Positions 1 through 8,385 are shown, counted from the first letter of the stretch. The stretch: DNA of 26,153 nucleotides from DAOUAJ01 sp034433615 (GCA_034433615.1 DAOUAJ010000338.1:1-26153); one strand, 5' to 3'. The notes: a model not told the origin generated them from the letters alone. Numbers and translations: made by a program.

Positions 1-382
1 AGGCGAACGTGTCGGAAGTGATGTCGCAATCCTCGACCTCCAACTGTCCCCGGGGGATGTCTATGGCGTAGTATTTGTTGCCCTTGAGGCCGACCCGATT
101 GCGGATGGTCAGCCCACGCAACAGGGCGTGATCGGTCTGCATGACGATGCAGCACGATTCGGCGCTTTCGATGATGATGTCTGCGACCGGCCCATCTCCG
201 ATGATCTCCAACGGCTTGTCAATGAAGAGGGCCTCGTTGTAGAGGCCGGGGCGCACAAGGATGCGTGCGCCCGGTGGGGTGTTTCGCACGGCGGCATTAA
301 GGGTGTGCAGGTGACTTTCCTCTTGTTGGGAGACGATGAGCGTGGGGACGGTTGATACCTTCTGGCGGGGGAGGTCGTTCAT
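1..382 (-). CDS. Right-handed beta-helix repeat protein (partial, 3' end outside window)
   Basis: The frame is open from an ATG at 380-382 to the left edge, giving 127 codons. The start has a GTGAGG ribosome binding site four to five bases upstream. The product begins MNDLPRQKVSTVPTLIV. It then shows the pattern PPGARILVRPGLYNEALFI followed by KPLEIIGDG, which is typical of the first coils of pectate-lyase/NosD-type parallel beta-helix proteins. Further turns follow (IIIESAESCCIVMQTDHALL, then RGLTIRN, then IDIPRGQLEVEDCDI). No signal peptide is visible, so the protein is probably cytoplasmic or part of a larger multidomain protein. The family includes carbohydrate-acting enzymes and binding modules; the substrate cannot be told. 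It lies downstream of tyrS in the same direction, 122 bp away, behind a weak terminator-like hairpin. The family call is fairly sure; the function is open. Confidence 0.75.
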   Translation of the reverse strand, partial: MNDLPRQKVSTVPTLIVSQQEESHLHTLNAAVRNTPPGARILVRPGLYNEALFIDKPLEIIGDGPVADIIIESAESCCIVMQTDHALLRGLTIRNRVGLKGNKYYAIDIPRGQLEVEDCDITSDTFA

Positions 383-400
383 TGGTTCCTCACTCTAATG

Positions 401-422
401 AAAAGGGGCAACCCTCGGCCCC
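401..422 (-). terminator. Weak intrinsic-terminator-like hairpin after tyrS
   Basis: Read on the minus strand, GGGGC and GCCCC can pair around an 8-nt loop and are followed by TTTT. A second small inverted repeat (GGGCGA/TCGCCC) lies just upstream at about 426-441. The stem is short, so termination here is a guess. Confidence 0.3.
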
Positions 423-504
423 CAATGGGCGACGGATCGCCCCCATTCTGATACAGACCGTCTAACACCATCCTGCAAAACTCAAGTCCAAACTTCTGGC
501 CCGC

Positions 505-1728
505 CTAACCGATGACGCGCACAAAGCGCCGGCGCCCCACCTGTACAACCTGTCCCTCTCCTGGAGCGATGATCGTATCCACGCTCTCAACGACCCGGCC
601 ATCCAGCCGTACGCCGCTCTGCTGGATGAGCCGGCGCCCTTCGCTGCGAGAGGGCACCAACCCGGCCGCCACCATCACGTCCAGTATCGTCGCTGGCTGG
701 CTCAGCCGGTACACGGGCATCTCGGGGGGCAGCTCACGCTGCTGGAACACTTGCTTGAAATGCGCCTCGGCCGGGCCCACCGCCTCATCACCGTGGTAGA
801 TGCTGACGATCTCCCGCGCCAGCTCCATCTTGACGTCGCGCGGGTGCAATCGCCCGGTTCGCAATCCCTCTTCGATCACGGCGATTTGGGCGGGGGTGTA
901 GCGCGTGATGAGGTTGAAGTAGTTCAACATGGCTGAGTCCGGGATGCTCATCACCTTGCCATACATCTGCTCTGGCGGCTCGTTGATGCCAATGGCGTTG
1001 CCGGTGGACTTGGACATGCGCAGCACCCCATCGGTGCCCACCAGGATCGGCAACGTGATGGCGACCTGCGGCCGTTGCCCGAAATATTCCTGTAACTTAC
1101 GACCGGCCAGGAGGTTGAACAATTGATCGGTGCCGCCGATCTGCACGTCGGTGTGCAAGGCTACCGCGTCGTACCCTTGCATCAGGCCATACATCAACTC
1201 ATGCAGCCAAATGGGATCACCTTTTTCCACGCGTTTGACGAAGTTCTCTCGAGCCAGAAACTGCTGGACTGTGAAGTTCGAGGCCAGCTTGATGATATCC
1301 GCGAAGGTCAGCGGCGCCAGCCAGCGGGCGTTGTAATCCACGATGGTGCGCTGTGGGTCCAGGATGCGGAACGCTTGCTCGGTATAGGTGCGGGCGTTGG
1401 CCTCCACTTCCTCCGGCGTCATCTGCCGCCGGGCACTTTCCTTATCGCTGGGATCGCCTACCAGGCTGGTGAAATTGCCGATCAGGAAGACGCACTCGTG
1501 CCCCAGCTCCTGGAACTGGCGCAGCTTGCGCATGGGAACGGTGTGCCCCAAATGCAGGTCGGGGGCTGTGGGATCTACTCCCAGGTACACACGCAGCGGT
1601 CGCCCGGTCTTGTCCGACTCGATCAGTCGCTCGCGCAGCTCTTTTTCCATGTTCTCTTTGATTTGCGGATCGCCGTACTCGACGCCGCGCATCAAAATGG
1701 CCATCGCCTCATCAATCGTACGTTCCAT
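505..1728 (-). CDS. tyrS: Tyrosyl-tRNA synthetase
   Basis: This 407-residue class I aminoacyl-tRNA synthetase charges tRNA-Tyr with tyrosine in the cytoplasm. The HIGH-type motif is HLGH at residues 59-62. The KMSKS-type motif is RMSKS at 237-241. The tyrosine-site region contains GGTDQLFNLLAGR near 198-210. An S4 RNA-binding domain occupies roughly residues 345-405 and ends in GQVVQVGRRRFVRVIG. The length and the S4 tail match the bacterial TyrRS subgroup of about 400 residues (TyrZ-like). The ATG start has AAGGGG upstream at a good distance. A strong promoter sits 50-78 bp upstream (1778-1806). No T-box leader is possible, because the 5' UTR would be only about 40 nt. The gene is divergent from the alaS run. 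Confidence 0.97.
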   Translation of the reverse strand: MERTIDEAMAILMRGVEYGDPQIKENMEKELRERLIESDKTGRPLRVYLGVDPTAPDLHLGHTVPMRKLRQFQELGHECVFLIGNFTSLVGDPSDKESARRQMTPEEVEANARTYTEQAFRILDPQRTIVDYNARWLAPLTFADIIKLASNFTVQQFLARENFVKRVEKGDPIWLHELMYGLMQGYDAVALHTDVQIGGTDQLFNLLAGRKLQEYFGQRPQVAITLPILVGTDGVLRMSKSTGNAIGINEPPEQMYGKVMSIPDSAMLNYFNLITRYTPAQIAVIEEGLRTGRLHPRDVKMELAREIVSIYHGDEAVGPAEAHFKQVFQQRELPPEMPVYRLSQPATILDVMVAAGLVPSRSEGRRLIQQSGVRLDGRVVESVDTIIAPGEGQVVQVGRRRFVRVIG

Positions 1729-1777
1729 GAACAGCCCCTTCTACAGCGTAATGTTAAGCCCGTGAACAGGCACAGAT

Positions 1778-1806
1778 ATTGTAACCGCGATAGGGAGAGG
1801 CGTCAA
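1778..1806 (-). promoter_or_regulatory. Sigma-70-type promoter for tyrS
   Basis: On the minus strand, TTGACG (1801-1806) and TACAAT (1778-1783) are separated by exactly 17 bp. Transcription would start near 1771, leaving a leader of about 43 nt before the tyrS ATG. Confidence 0.75.
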
Positions 1807-1813
1807 TCAAAGG

Positions 1814-1889
1814 AGCTATCAGCCATCAGCCGTCAGCAATCAATCTCTCTCCTCGGTGATCACAAGCTGATGGCTGATCGCTGATAGCT
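1814..1889. repeat. Iterated-word imperfect inverted repeat between divergent promoters
   Basis: The left arm is 1814-1837 and the right arm 1866-1889. They are reverse complements at 22 of 24 positions, around a 28-bp centre. Each arm is itself three to four copies of the word CTGATRG/CYATCAG. The element fills the gap between the tyrS promoter and the alaS-run promoter. It could form a cruciform or an RNA hairpin if read through, but it lies upstream of both predicted starts. Confidence 0.8.
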
Positions 1890-1904
1890 GATAGTCACAA
1901 GGCT

Positions 1905-1933
1905 TTGACTTTTACCTGGAGTTGCCTTACAAT
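1905..1933 (+). promoter_or_regulatory. Sigma-70-type promoter for the 50-aa ORF and alaS
   Basis: TTGACT (1905-1910) and TACAAT (1928-1933) have a 17-bp spacer. Transcription would start near 1940, about 42 nt before the first start codon at 1982. Confidence 0.75.
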
Positions 1934-1981
1934 CTTTGTTAGCCTTACATTCAGGCAGCGGCCAGCACGGAGGAGCTAGCG

Positions 1982-2134
1982 ATGGGCCAGGTACCTGCTA
2001 ACATACCTGAAGATGTGTTACGGCGATTATATAGCCAAACAATTCTGAAGCATGCCAAGCGGATTCGAGACATGGAAGCAGCTCTCAAAAATATTGAGGA
2101 ACGCAATGCGAAAAAGCGACCAACATACAGTTGA
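1982..2134 (+). CDS. Small hypothetical protein upstream of alaS (50 aa)
   Basis: A 50-codon ORF begins MGQVPANIPEDVLRRLYSQT and ends ERNAKKRPTYS. It has a strong GGAGGAG ribosome binding site six bases before the ATG and lies directly downstream of a near-consensus promoter. Its stop is 11 bp before the preferred alaS start, so it should be the first gene of the alaS transcript. The product is basic and highly charged. After a short Pro-containing N-terminus it is predicted to be almost entirely helical (LRRLYSQTILKHAKRIRDME and on). There is no membrane segment or Cys. I do not recognise a family. It could be a genuine small protein or a translated leader that couples to alaS; the good RBS and promoter favour real translation. 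Confidence 0.65.
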   Translation: MGQVPANIPEDVLRRLYSQTILKHAKRIRDMEAALKNIEERNAKKRPTYS

Positions 2135-2145
2135 AGGGAGTGAAC

Positions 2146-4875
2146 ATGTTTATGACAAGCGCCGAGATCAGGCAAGCTTTCCTTGAGTTCTTTGAGCAAC
2201 GCGGCCATACCGTCGTGCCCAGTTCCTCGTTGGTCCCTATAGGTGATCCTACTTTGCTGTTTGTGAATGCAGGCATGGTCCAGTTCAAAGATGTCTTTCT
2301 TGGGCTCGACAAACGTGCATATTCTCGCGCCACTTCGGCTCAGCGTTGCCTAAGAGTGTCAGGAAAGCACAATGATGTTGAGAGCGTCGGCCCTTCGCCG
2401 CGCCACCACACCTTTTTCGAGATGCTGGGCAACTTCTCGTTTGGCGACTACTTCAAGCGCGAGGCGATTCATTACGCGTACGAGCTGATCACCAAAGTTT
2501 ACAGGATTGACCCGAAGCGGCTGGTCTTTACAGTCCACCAGGATGATGACGAAGCCTACAACACCTGGACCCGCGAGATCGGCGTGCCGGCCGAGCGGGT
2601 CTTCCGCATGGGCGAGAAGACCAACTTCTGGATGATGGGGGACACCGGCCCCTGCGGCCCAACCTCGGAAATCCACTACGATTGGGGGCCGGAGGCGTGT
2701 ACATGCGGGGACCCCCATTGCAGCGTGGCGTTGGACAACGGCTGCGACCGTTGGCTGGAGATCTGGAACCTGGTCTTCATGCAGTTTAACCAGGCCGCGG
2801 ATGGCACCCGCACCCCTCTGCCGCGCCCGGGTGTAGACACCGGCATGGGACTGGAACGCATCACTTCGGTCGTGCAAAACAAACGCTCGAACTACGAGAC
2901 GGACCTGTTTACCCCTATCCTGTCTCACATTCAGGCACTGCTAGGCGACAGTGACGAGGAAGCAGCGCGCAAGCAGATCGCTTACCGGGTGTTAGCTGAT
3001 CACAGCCGGGCCATCACCTTTCTGATCGGCGACGGTGTCATCCCTGGTAGCGAGGGCCGTGGCTACGTGCTGCGCCTTATCCTCCGGCGCGCTGCGCGCT
3101 ATGGCCGGAAGGTAGGATTTGAGGGCCCCTTCCTGGCGAAGATCGCGGAGAAGGTGGTCGAGCTGATGGGTAACCACTACCGCGAGCTGGAAGAGCGGCA
3201 AGCCTTCATTTACAAGACCATTACAGCAGAAGAAGAGCGGTTCTCGCAAACTCTGTCTGCCGGCCTGGCCATGCTAGAACAAATGATGGCCGATGCCCGG
3301 GTACAGAAAACGAAGACACTGTCAGGTGAGGCAGCCTTCCGTTTGTATGATACCTATGGCTTCCCATTGGATCTGACGCGCGATGTCGCACGCGAGCATG
3401 GCCTCACGGTGGACGAGGCCGGCTATCAGCAGGCGATGGCGGAGCAACGGGAGCGAGCACGAGCGGCTGCCCGTTTTACCCATGACCAGGAAGAGCAGAC
3501 GATCCGCTATCTGAGCATCCTGGAGGAGTTGCGCTCGGCCGGATTGCTGCCTGAAGGCACGGTTCGCCATGTCTGCTACGAGACGACTCAGGTTGAGGCC
3601 CCCGTTCTGGCCATTCTCAGGGACATGCAACCGATCGTGGCCGCGCATCCTGGCGATGTGGTGGAGATCATCCTGCCTGAATCACCCTTCTACGTAGAGG
3701 GCGGTGGTCAGGTCGCCGACACGGGGGTGATTGCCCGCTATGAGAACGGACAGGAAGCGCCCGTATGGGAGGTGCGCGTGGACGAGGCACGGCGCCCCGT
3801 TTCCGGCTTGATCGTTCATGCTGGCCGAGTTTCCAGCGGCACTGTGCGCGTGGGCGATCGAGCGTGGGCAACTGTGGACTGGGAACGCCGGCTGGATATT
3901 ATGCGCAATCATACTGCCACTCATCTGTTGCATTCAGAACTCCGTTATGTCCTGGGCGAGCACGTGCACCAGGCCGGCTCGCTGGTGCTACCGGAGCGCC
4001 TCCGCTTCGATTTCACTCACTCCGCCATGCTGACGGAAGAAGAGCTGGCCACCATCGAACAGTCCGTCAACGATGCCATCCTGGCCGCGTATCCGGTGGA
4101 AGCCACCTGGAGCACCTACAAACAAGCGATCAACGAAGGTGCGATAGCCCTCTTCGGCGAGAAGTACGGTGAGGAGGTACGGGTCGTCCGCATCGGTTGG
4201 CCGGGCGAAGCGTTCAGTCAGGAGCTATGTGGCGGCACCCACGTGAGTAATACCTCCGAACTGGGACTGTTTCACATCATCTCCGAGGAGGGTGTGGGCG
4301 CGGGCTTGCGTCGCATTGAGGCGGTGACCGGACAATGGGCGCAGCGTCTGGTCCAACGCCAACTGGCCCAGCTCCGGCGTGCCGCCACCTTCCTGAATTG
4401 CCAGGAAGAGGAGGTGGATCGCAAGGTGCTCAGCCTGTTAGATCAGGTTCAAAGCTTGCAGAAAGAGATTGCCCGGCTGCGTCAGGCAGTAGCCCAGCGC
4501 GATTTCGAGTCCTTGCTCCAGAAAGTGCAAGAGATCGAAGGGGTCAAAGTGTTGGCAGCCAAAGTTGAGGCTGTGGATGTAGACACCATGCGCCGCATGA
4601 GCGATTGGTTTCGCGATCGCATGGGCTCTGGCGTGATCGTCCTGGGGGCGGCCATCGGTAATCGCCCTAACTTTGTGGCGGCCGTGACGCCCGATCTGGT
4701 CGAGCGAGGCTTTCACGCCGGGCAACTCGTGAAGCTGGTAGCCGAAGCGGTGGGGGGTGGTGGTGGCGGCCGGCCAACCATGGCCCAGGCCGGTGGGCGT
4801 GACCTCAACCGCATGGGTGAGGCGCTTCAACTGGTGCCTCAATGGGTGGCGCGCAAGTTGCATCCGGGTTCCTGA
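2146..4875 (+). CDS. alaS: Alanyl-tRNA synthetase
   Basis: This class II synthetase charges tRNA-Ala and edits mischarged Ser/Gly. It is about 909 residues and complete: the catalytic core begins EIRQAFLEFFEQRGH, motif 1 contains FFEMLGNFSFGDYFKREAI, and motif 3 contains DTGMGLERI near residue 230. The editing domain has the zinc ligands HTATH (about 588-592) and CGGTH (about 695-699). The C-Ala domain ends with a glycine-rich GGGGGGRP stretch. The ATG at 2146 is preferred because AAGGGAG lies five bases upstream; an upstream TTG at 2131 would overlap the stop of the 50-aa ORF, and ATG 2152 is also possible. The stop overlaps the next start by one base (TGATG), so the next gene is probably translationally coupled. 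Confidence 0.97.
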   Translation: MFMTSAEIRQAFLEFFEQRGHTVVPSSSLVPIGDPTLLFVNAGMVQFKDVFLGLDKRAYSRATSAQRCLRVSGKHNDVESVGPSPRHHTFFEMLGNFSFGDYFKREAIHYAYELITKVYRIDPKRLVFTVHQDDDEAYNTWTREIGVPAERVFRMGEKTNFWMMGDTGPCGPTSEIHYDWGPEACTCGDPHCSVALDNGCDRWLEIWNLVFMQFNQAADGTRTPLPRPGVDTGMGLERITSVVQNKRSNYETDLFTPILSHIQALLGDSDEEAARKQIAYRVLADHSRAITFLIGDGVIPGSEGRGYVLRLILRRAARYGRKVGFEGPFLAKIAEKVVELMGNHYRELEERQAFIYKTITAEEERFSQTLSAGLAMLEQMMADARVQKTKTLSGEAAFRLYDTYGFPLDLTRDVAREHGLTVDEAGYQQAMAEQRERARAAARFTHDQEEQTIRYLSILEELRSAGLLPEGTVRHVCYETTQVEAPVLAILRDMQPIVAAHPGDVVEIILPESPFYVEGGGQVADTGVIARYENGQEAPVWEVRVDEARRPVSGLIVHAGRVSSGTVRVGDRAWATVDWERRLDIMRNHTATHLLHSELRYVLGEHVHQAGSLVLPERLRFDFTHSAMLTEEELATIEQSVNDAILAAYPVEATWSTYKQAINEGAIALFGEKYGEEVRVVRIGWPGEAFSQELCGGTHVSNTSELGLFHIISEEGVGAGLRRIEAVTGQWAQRLVQRQLAQLRRAATFLNCQEEEVDRKVLSLLDQVQSLQKEIARLRQAVAQRDFESLLQKVQEIEGVKVLAAKVEAVDVDTMRRMSDWFRDRMGSGVIVLGAAIGNRPNFVAAVTPDLVERGFHAGQLVKLVAEAVGGGGGGRPTMAQAGGRDLNRMGEALQLVPQWVARKLHPGS

Positions 4876-6446
4876 TGGCCCAGATCTTCCGTCTGACTGA
4901 CGATTGGCAGATGCCAGGATTGCTGGCCCGGCTGGACACGGCTCACGACACGGCCGTCGTGCTCGTATTACCGACACGCGGCCACGGCTGGGCCAACCCC
5001 GCGCGTCTGCGGCTGATTCGGCGCTGCGCTGCTCGCCGCCAACTGCGGATCGCCCTGGTCACAGGCGATCCGACTGTACGACACCTGGCATCAGAAGCGG
5101 GACTGCCCGTCTATTACACCACGAGGGAGGCGGCGCAGGTGGAACGGCTGGCACCTCCGTCGCCCGATGGAAGTCTACCGGAAGATCCACAAGCTGACGT
5201 GCGCGCCCGGCTCACGAGCTGGCGAGTGCAGCGCGTCCGTGAGCGGGCCCAAACCATCGCCCATGCCCCGTGGCGTCGGTCACCAGCCTGGGTGCAGATG
5301 ATTGGCCTGATGATGTTGTTGGCTACCCTGGCCTCCGTGGTACTCCTGGCGATGGCGCTCCTTGTCCCCGTGGCCTATGTCACCCTCGTGCCCTCCCGCC
5401 AGACGGTAGCCGTCACGGTGGACCTGACGGCGGCTACTGGCGTAGATTATCCAGACTCCACTCAGAAGTTGGTCCCCGCGCGCTGGGTGGAGGTGCAGAT
5501 CGAAGGCAACGGCACGTTGCCCACCACCGGGCGGCGGGATGCCCCTGATCAACGGGCAGTGGGCACCGTCATCTTTGTCAACCGACAGGTTGCATCGCAG
5601 GAGATTCCGGCTGGCACGATCGTGCGCACCTCCACGGGAACCAACGTCCGCTTTCGCACTACGGCAGCCGGCACGCTGGGTGCCGGGATCGGCGCCACGA
5701 TCGCGTTACCCATTGAAGCAGTAGACCCTGGGCCAGCCGGTAACGTCCGCAGCGGTACCATCACCCTGGTGGATGGGCCGCTGGCGCGCACGGTGCGCGT
5801 CATCAACGAACAGCCGACGGTGAGTGGTACGGTCCGTCAGGTCAGCGTCGTCACCAACGCGGACAAAGACCGGCTGCGCCAGGCAGTGTTGCAGCAGGTG
5901 CGGCAGACCGCCTATCAGCGCCTCAGCGAAATGGTGAATGAAGGCGAACTTCTTCCACCTGAGTCTATCGCCATCATGGTTTTGGAGGAGACGTTCGATC
6001 ATTTCGTGGACGAGCCTGCCGAGACGCTAGGACTGCGCCTGCGGGTGCTGGCTCGAGGCATGGCGATAGACAATGCGGCCGGCCAGCAAATCGCCTTCCA
6101 GGTTATGCAAGCCCAGGTTCCCGAACGCGCCCGCCTCTTAACTGACCGGATACGCTATCAGCAAGGGCCGGTGACAATACAAGAGGGGCGGGCCACCTTC
6201 TCGCTCACGGCCACCGGCGAAATGATCAGCGACATTGATCGGGCGGCTGTGCGCGCGGCTATCGCCGGCCTGCCGCTGGACGAAGCGCGGGCAGTGTTGG
6301 CCAACGAGTGGTCGCTGGCAGCGCCCCCCGAGCTGCGTCTGGAACCTGACTGGATCGGCCGGGTGCCATGGGTGCCCTTCCGCATCCGCGTGCAGTCTGT
6401 CCTCTGGCCTGATCGCCAGGATAGGTTATCAGACAGACAGGGATAA
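4875..6446 (+). CDS. Membrane-anchored baseplate J/gp47-like family protein
   Basis: The ATG overlaps the alaS stop (TGATG). The 523-residue product has a cytoplasmic N-terminal domain of about 105 residues (alternating VVLVLPTRG, RRCAARRQLRIALVTGD and GLPVYYTTREA strands and helices, like a small Rossmann-type fold). A basic linker follows, then one long hydrophobic segment at about residues 138-168. The rest is a large exported beta-rich region with PAGTIVRTSTGTNVRFRTT and DPGPAGNVRSGTITLVDGP, the type of sequence annotated as baseplate J-like in Chloroflexota. No phage genes are near, so a tail role is unlikely; a structural or envelope role is an inference. Its place between alaS and ruvX suggests a chromosomal housekeeping context. 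Family call moderate; function unknown. Confidence 0.7.
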   Translation: MAQIFRLTDDWQMPGLLARLDTAHDTAVVLVLPTRGHGWANPARLRLIRRCAARRQLRIALVTGDPTVRHLASEAGLPVYYTTREAAQVERLAPPSPDGSLPEDPQADVRARLTSWRVQRVRERAQTIAHAPWRRSPAWVQMIGLMMLLATLASVVLLAMALLVPVAYVTLVPSRQTVAVTVDLTAATGVDYPDSTQKLVPARWVEVQIEGNGTLPTTGRRDAPDQRAVGTVIFVNRQVASQEIPAGTIVRTSTGTNVRFRTTAAGTLGAGIGATIALPIEAVDPGPAGNVRSGTITLVDGPLARTVRVINEQPTVSGTVRQVSVVTNADKDRLRQAVLQQVRQTAYQRLSEMVNEGELLPPESIAIMVLEETFDHFVDEPAETLGLRLRVLARGMAIDNAAGQQIAFQVMQAQVPERARLLTDRIRYQQGPVTIQEGRATFSLTATGEMISDIDRAAVRAAIAGLPLDEARAVLANEWSLAAPPELRLEPDWIGRVPWVPFRIRVQSVLWPDRQDRLSDRQG

Positions 6447-6456
6447 ATTGGATGGG

Positions 6457-6906
6457 ATGATTGGCCCCGTAATGGCCCTGGATGTGGGAGAGCGGCGCAT
6501 CGGAGTGGCCATCTCTGACGCGCTGGGAGTGCTGGCGACGCCCCTGGTCACTCTGGCCCGCCGCTCCCGGACCGAGGATTTCGCCATCATTGCCCGTCTG
6601 GCGCGCGAGCGCCGGGTCACTCGCATCATCGTTGGGCACCCGCTGAACATGGACGGGAGTGTGGGGGAGCAGGCCCGGCGCAGTGAGCGGTTCGCTCAGC
6701 GGCTGGCGGAGGCGCTAGGGACGGACGGCCCTCCGGTGACCCTGTGGGATGAGCGGCTGTCCACACTGGATGCTGCGGAGCGACTGGACACTGGGGGAGG
6801 CGCGGGCCGTGCGGGCTTAGATGCTGCCGCCGCTGCAGTGATCCTTCAGGAGTGGCTGGACGCGCAACGCGGGCCAACGCTCCTGCCCCCGCCGCTGGAG
6901 CCGTAG
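6457..6906 (+). CDS. ruvX: Holliday-junction-resolvase-like protein RuvX/YqgF
   Basis: This 149-residue RNase-H-fold nuclease of the YqgF family is linked in bacteria to 16S rRNA 5'-end maturation and DNA repair. Family motifs are present: ALDVGERRIGVAISD near the N-terminus (first catalytic Asp), IIVGHPLNMDGSVGEQARR in the middle, TLWDERLSTLDAAERL, and a final GLDAAAAAVILQEWLD with the last Asp. The ATG at 6457 begins 10 bp after the preceding stop; TTG 6448 and ATG 6472 are alternative starts in the same frame, and the RBS is weak. It probably belongs to the alaS transcript and is followed by mltG, a common neighbour in several phyla. Confidence 0.92.
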   Translation: MIGPVMALDVGERRIGVAISDALGVLATPLVTLARRSRTEDFAIIARLARERRVTRIIVGHPLNMDGSVGEQARRSERFAQRLAEALGTDGPPVTLWDERLSTLDAAERLDTGGGAGRAGLDAAAAAVILQEWLDAQRGPTLLPPPLEP

Positions 6907-6973
6907 GGGCAGGTAAGACTCCATAGGCATAGGCTACGTGGTTCAGGGTGATTTTCAGGACAGAGGCAACGCA

Positions 6974-7072
6974 GGATGAGGCAGCGAGGGATAAGGCAAC
7001 GAGTAACGAGGGGAAAGGGACGAGGCTTAGCGCCTCCTCGTTCCTCGTTACCTGTTGCCTCGTTGCCTCGTC
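6974..7072. repeat. Iterated-word inverted repeat across the mltG start
   Basis: Left part (6974-7010) carries words such as GGCAACGAG and TAACGAGG. The right part (about 7032-7072) carries their reverse complements, CTCGTTCCTCGTTACC and GTTGCCTCGTTGCCTCGTCC. The spacer also contains AAAGGGACGAGG. The mltG ATG at 6976 lies in the left arm, so both arms are translated in its N-terminus. The same words recur at 8275-8386, after mltG. Confidence 0.75.
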
Positions 7073-8274
7073 CCTTGTGGCTTACTTTCCTCAGCCTGGC
7101 TTTGCGTTCCCTGATTTTCTTCCTTGTGGTGGGCACGGTAGTCACCTCGGGCCTGATTGCCTGGACGCATGTGCAAGAACAGTGGGCCGACAAGCCAGTG
7201 CCGGAGCACACGTTGGCCCTCGCTGGCACAGGCAGGCCGCGCCCCTTGACATTGGACACCATCGAGGATTACGTCATCGAGCTTTACCTGCGGTTCCGGG
7301 AGCCAGCTTTGCTGCGCCCGGCTGGGGAAGCAAAGACGCGTATCCGTTTCACCATCGCGTCCGGCGAGACGGCCACCCAGATCGCAGACCGTCTGGAGCG
7401 GGAGGGATTGATCACCGACGCCAACCTGTTCCGGCTGTACCTCCGGCACGAGGGGATTGCTGCCCGCCTGGAGGCAGGGAACTTTGAACTTTCGCCCAGC
7501 ATGACCATGCCTGAGATCGCCCAGGCGCTGCAGCAGGCCCGCTTTCAGGAAATCACTGTCACTATCCCCGAAGGATTACGGGCGGAGGAGGTAGCCGCGC
7601 TGCTAGAGCAGGCAGGGGTTACGGAAAGGGACCTCTTCCTGGCGTTGGTGCGCGGCGGCGACCTGGCCAACCTTGGGTTGGGCGATTATGACTTCCTCAG
7701 CGATTGGCCGGCCGGGGTAGCCCTGGAGGGGTTCCTGTTCCCTGACACCTATCGGTTTCCGCTCAACGCGCAGCCAGCCGACGTATTGCGCATCTTCCTG
7801 GACAACTTCGATCAACGGGTGACGCCAGAGCTGCGGCAAGAGGCAGCCGCGCGTGGGATGTCCCTGCATGATGTGCTCACCCTGGCCTCCATTGTCGAGC
7901 GCGAGGCCGTGCGGGCGGACGAGCGTCCCCTTATCGCAGATGTCTACCTGAACCGGCTCGAAAAGGGTATGTTCCTCAACGCCGATCCCACCGTCCAGTA
8001 CGCGATGGGATTCCAGTCGGACACTGGCCAGTGGTGGAAGACCCCGGTGACCCTGGAGGAATACAGCAGCGTCATCTCCCCCTACAACACCTACTTGAAC
8101 CCAGGGCTCCCGCCCGGCCCTATCTGCAGTCCAGGGCTTTCGGCCATCGAAGCGGTAGTACGTCCGGCAGAGACGGAGTACCTCTATTTTGTCGCCACAG
8201 GTGATGGCAGTCATGTCTTCGCCCGTACCCTGGAAGAGCATCAGGCTAACGTGGCGCGTTTTCAGGGAAAGTAA
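6976..8274 (+). CDS. mltG: Endolytic murein transglycosylase MltG (YceG-like)
   Basis: This membrane-bound lytic transglycosylase cuts nascent peptidoglycan strands and acts outside the membrane. It is 432 residues. One hydrophobic segment at about residues 36-63 (LSLALRSLIFFLVVGTVVTS) anchors it. A LysM-like region follows (RFTIASGETATQIADRLERE), then the YceG catalytic domain with FLFPDTYRFPL, TLASIVEREAV (catalytic Glu near residue 308), VYLNRLEKGMFLNADPTVQY, and PYNTYLNPGLPPGPICSPG near the end. The first ~34 residues (MRQRGIRQRVTRGKG and on) are basic, low complexity and encoded by an iterated DNA repeat. The true start may differ, but no better in-frame start with a good RBS is seen. 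It follows ruvX by 69 bp. Confidence 0.94.
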   Translation: MRQRGIRQRVTRGKGRGLAPPRSSLPVASLPRPLWLTFLSLALRSLIFFLVVGTVVTSGLIAWTHVQEQWADKPVPEHTLALAGTGRPRPLTLDTIEDYVIELYLRFREPALLRPAGEAKTRIRFTIASGETATQIADRLEREGLITDANLFRLYLRHEGIAARLEAGNFELSPSMTMPEIAQALQQARFQEITVTIPEGLRAEEVAALLEQAGVTERDLFLALVRGGDLANLGLGDYDFLSDWPAGVALEGFLFPDTYRFPLNAQPADVLRIFLDNFDQRVTPELRQEAAARGMSLHDVLTLASIVEREAVRADERPLIADVYLNRLEKGMFLNADPTVQYAMGFQSDTGQWWKTPVTLEEYSSVISPYNTYLNPGLPPGPICSPGLSAIEAVVRPAETEYLYFVATGDGSHVFARTLEEHQANVARFQGK

Positions 8275-8385
8275 CGAGGGATGAGCAACGAGGAACGAGG
8301 ACAGGCCCGTTCAAGCAGCCTGGGCCGGCGAGGGTACAATCCCTATCGCCTCATCCCTTATCGCCTCGTTACTCGTTGCCTCATC
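8275..8385. repeat. Iterated-word inverted repeat across the lipoprotein gene start
   Basis: The left arm (8280-8300) and right arm (8364-8385) are reverse complements except for one mismatch and one extra base. They are built of the words GATGAG, CAACGAG and GAACGAGG. The words match those at 6974-7072 on the other side of mltG. The left arm includes the start codon of the lipoprotein gene, and the right arm encodes part of its signal peptide. Confidence 0.8.

Noticed and set aside
128..355. Plus-strand 75-codon ORF at the left edge
   Set aside because: The minus strand there encodes a recognisable beta-helix protein with an RBS; the plus frame shows no family features.
1934..2145. T-box or other riboswitch before alaS
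   Set aside because: The predicted leader is only about 42 nt before a small ORF and has no specifier or antiterminator-like structure.
4875..6446. Prophage or contractile-injection remnant suggested by the baseplate-J similarity
   Set aside because: No other phage or tail genes are near, and the protein has a membrane anchor and is coupled to alaS and ruvX.
6974..8385. CRISPR array from the repeated GGCAACGAG-type words
   Set aside because: The words are 7-9 bases, adjacent and in both orientations, with no 25-40 bp repeats separated by unique spacers, and no cas genes.
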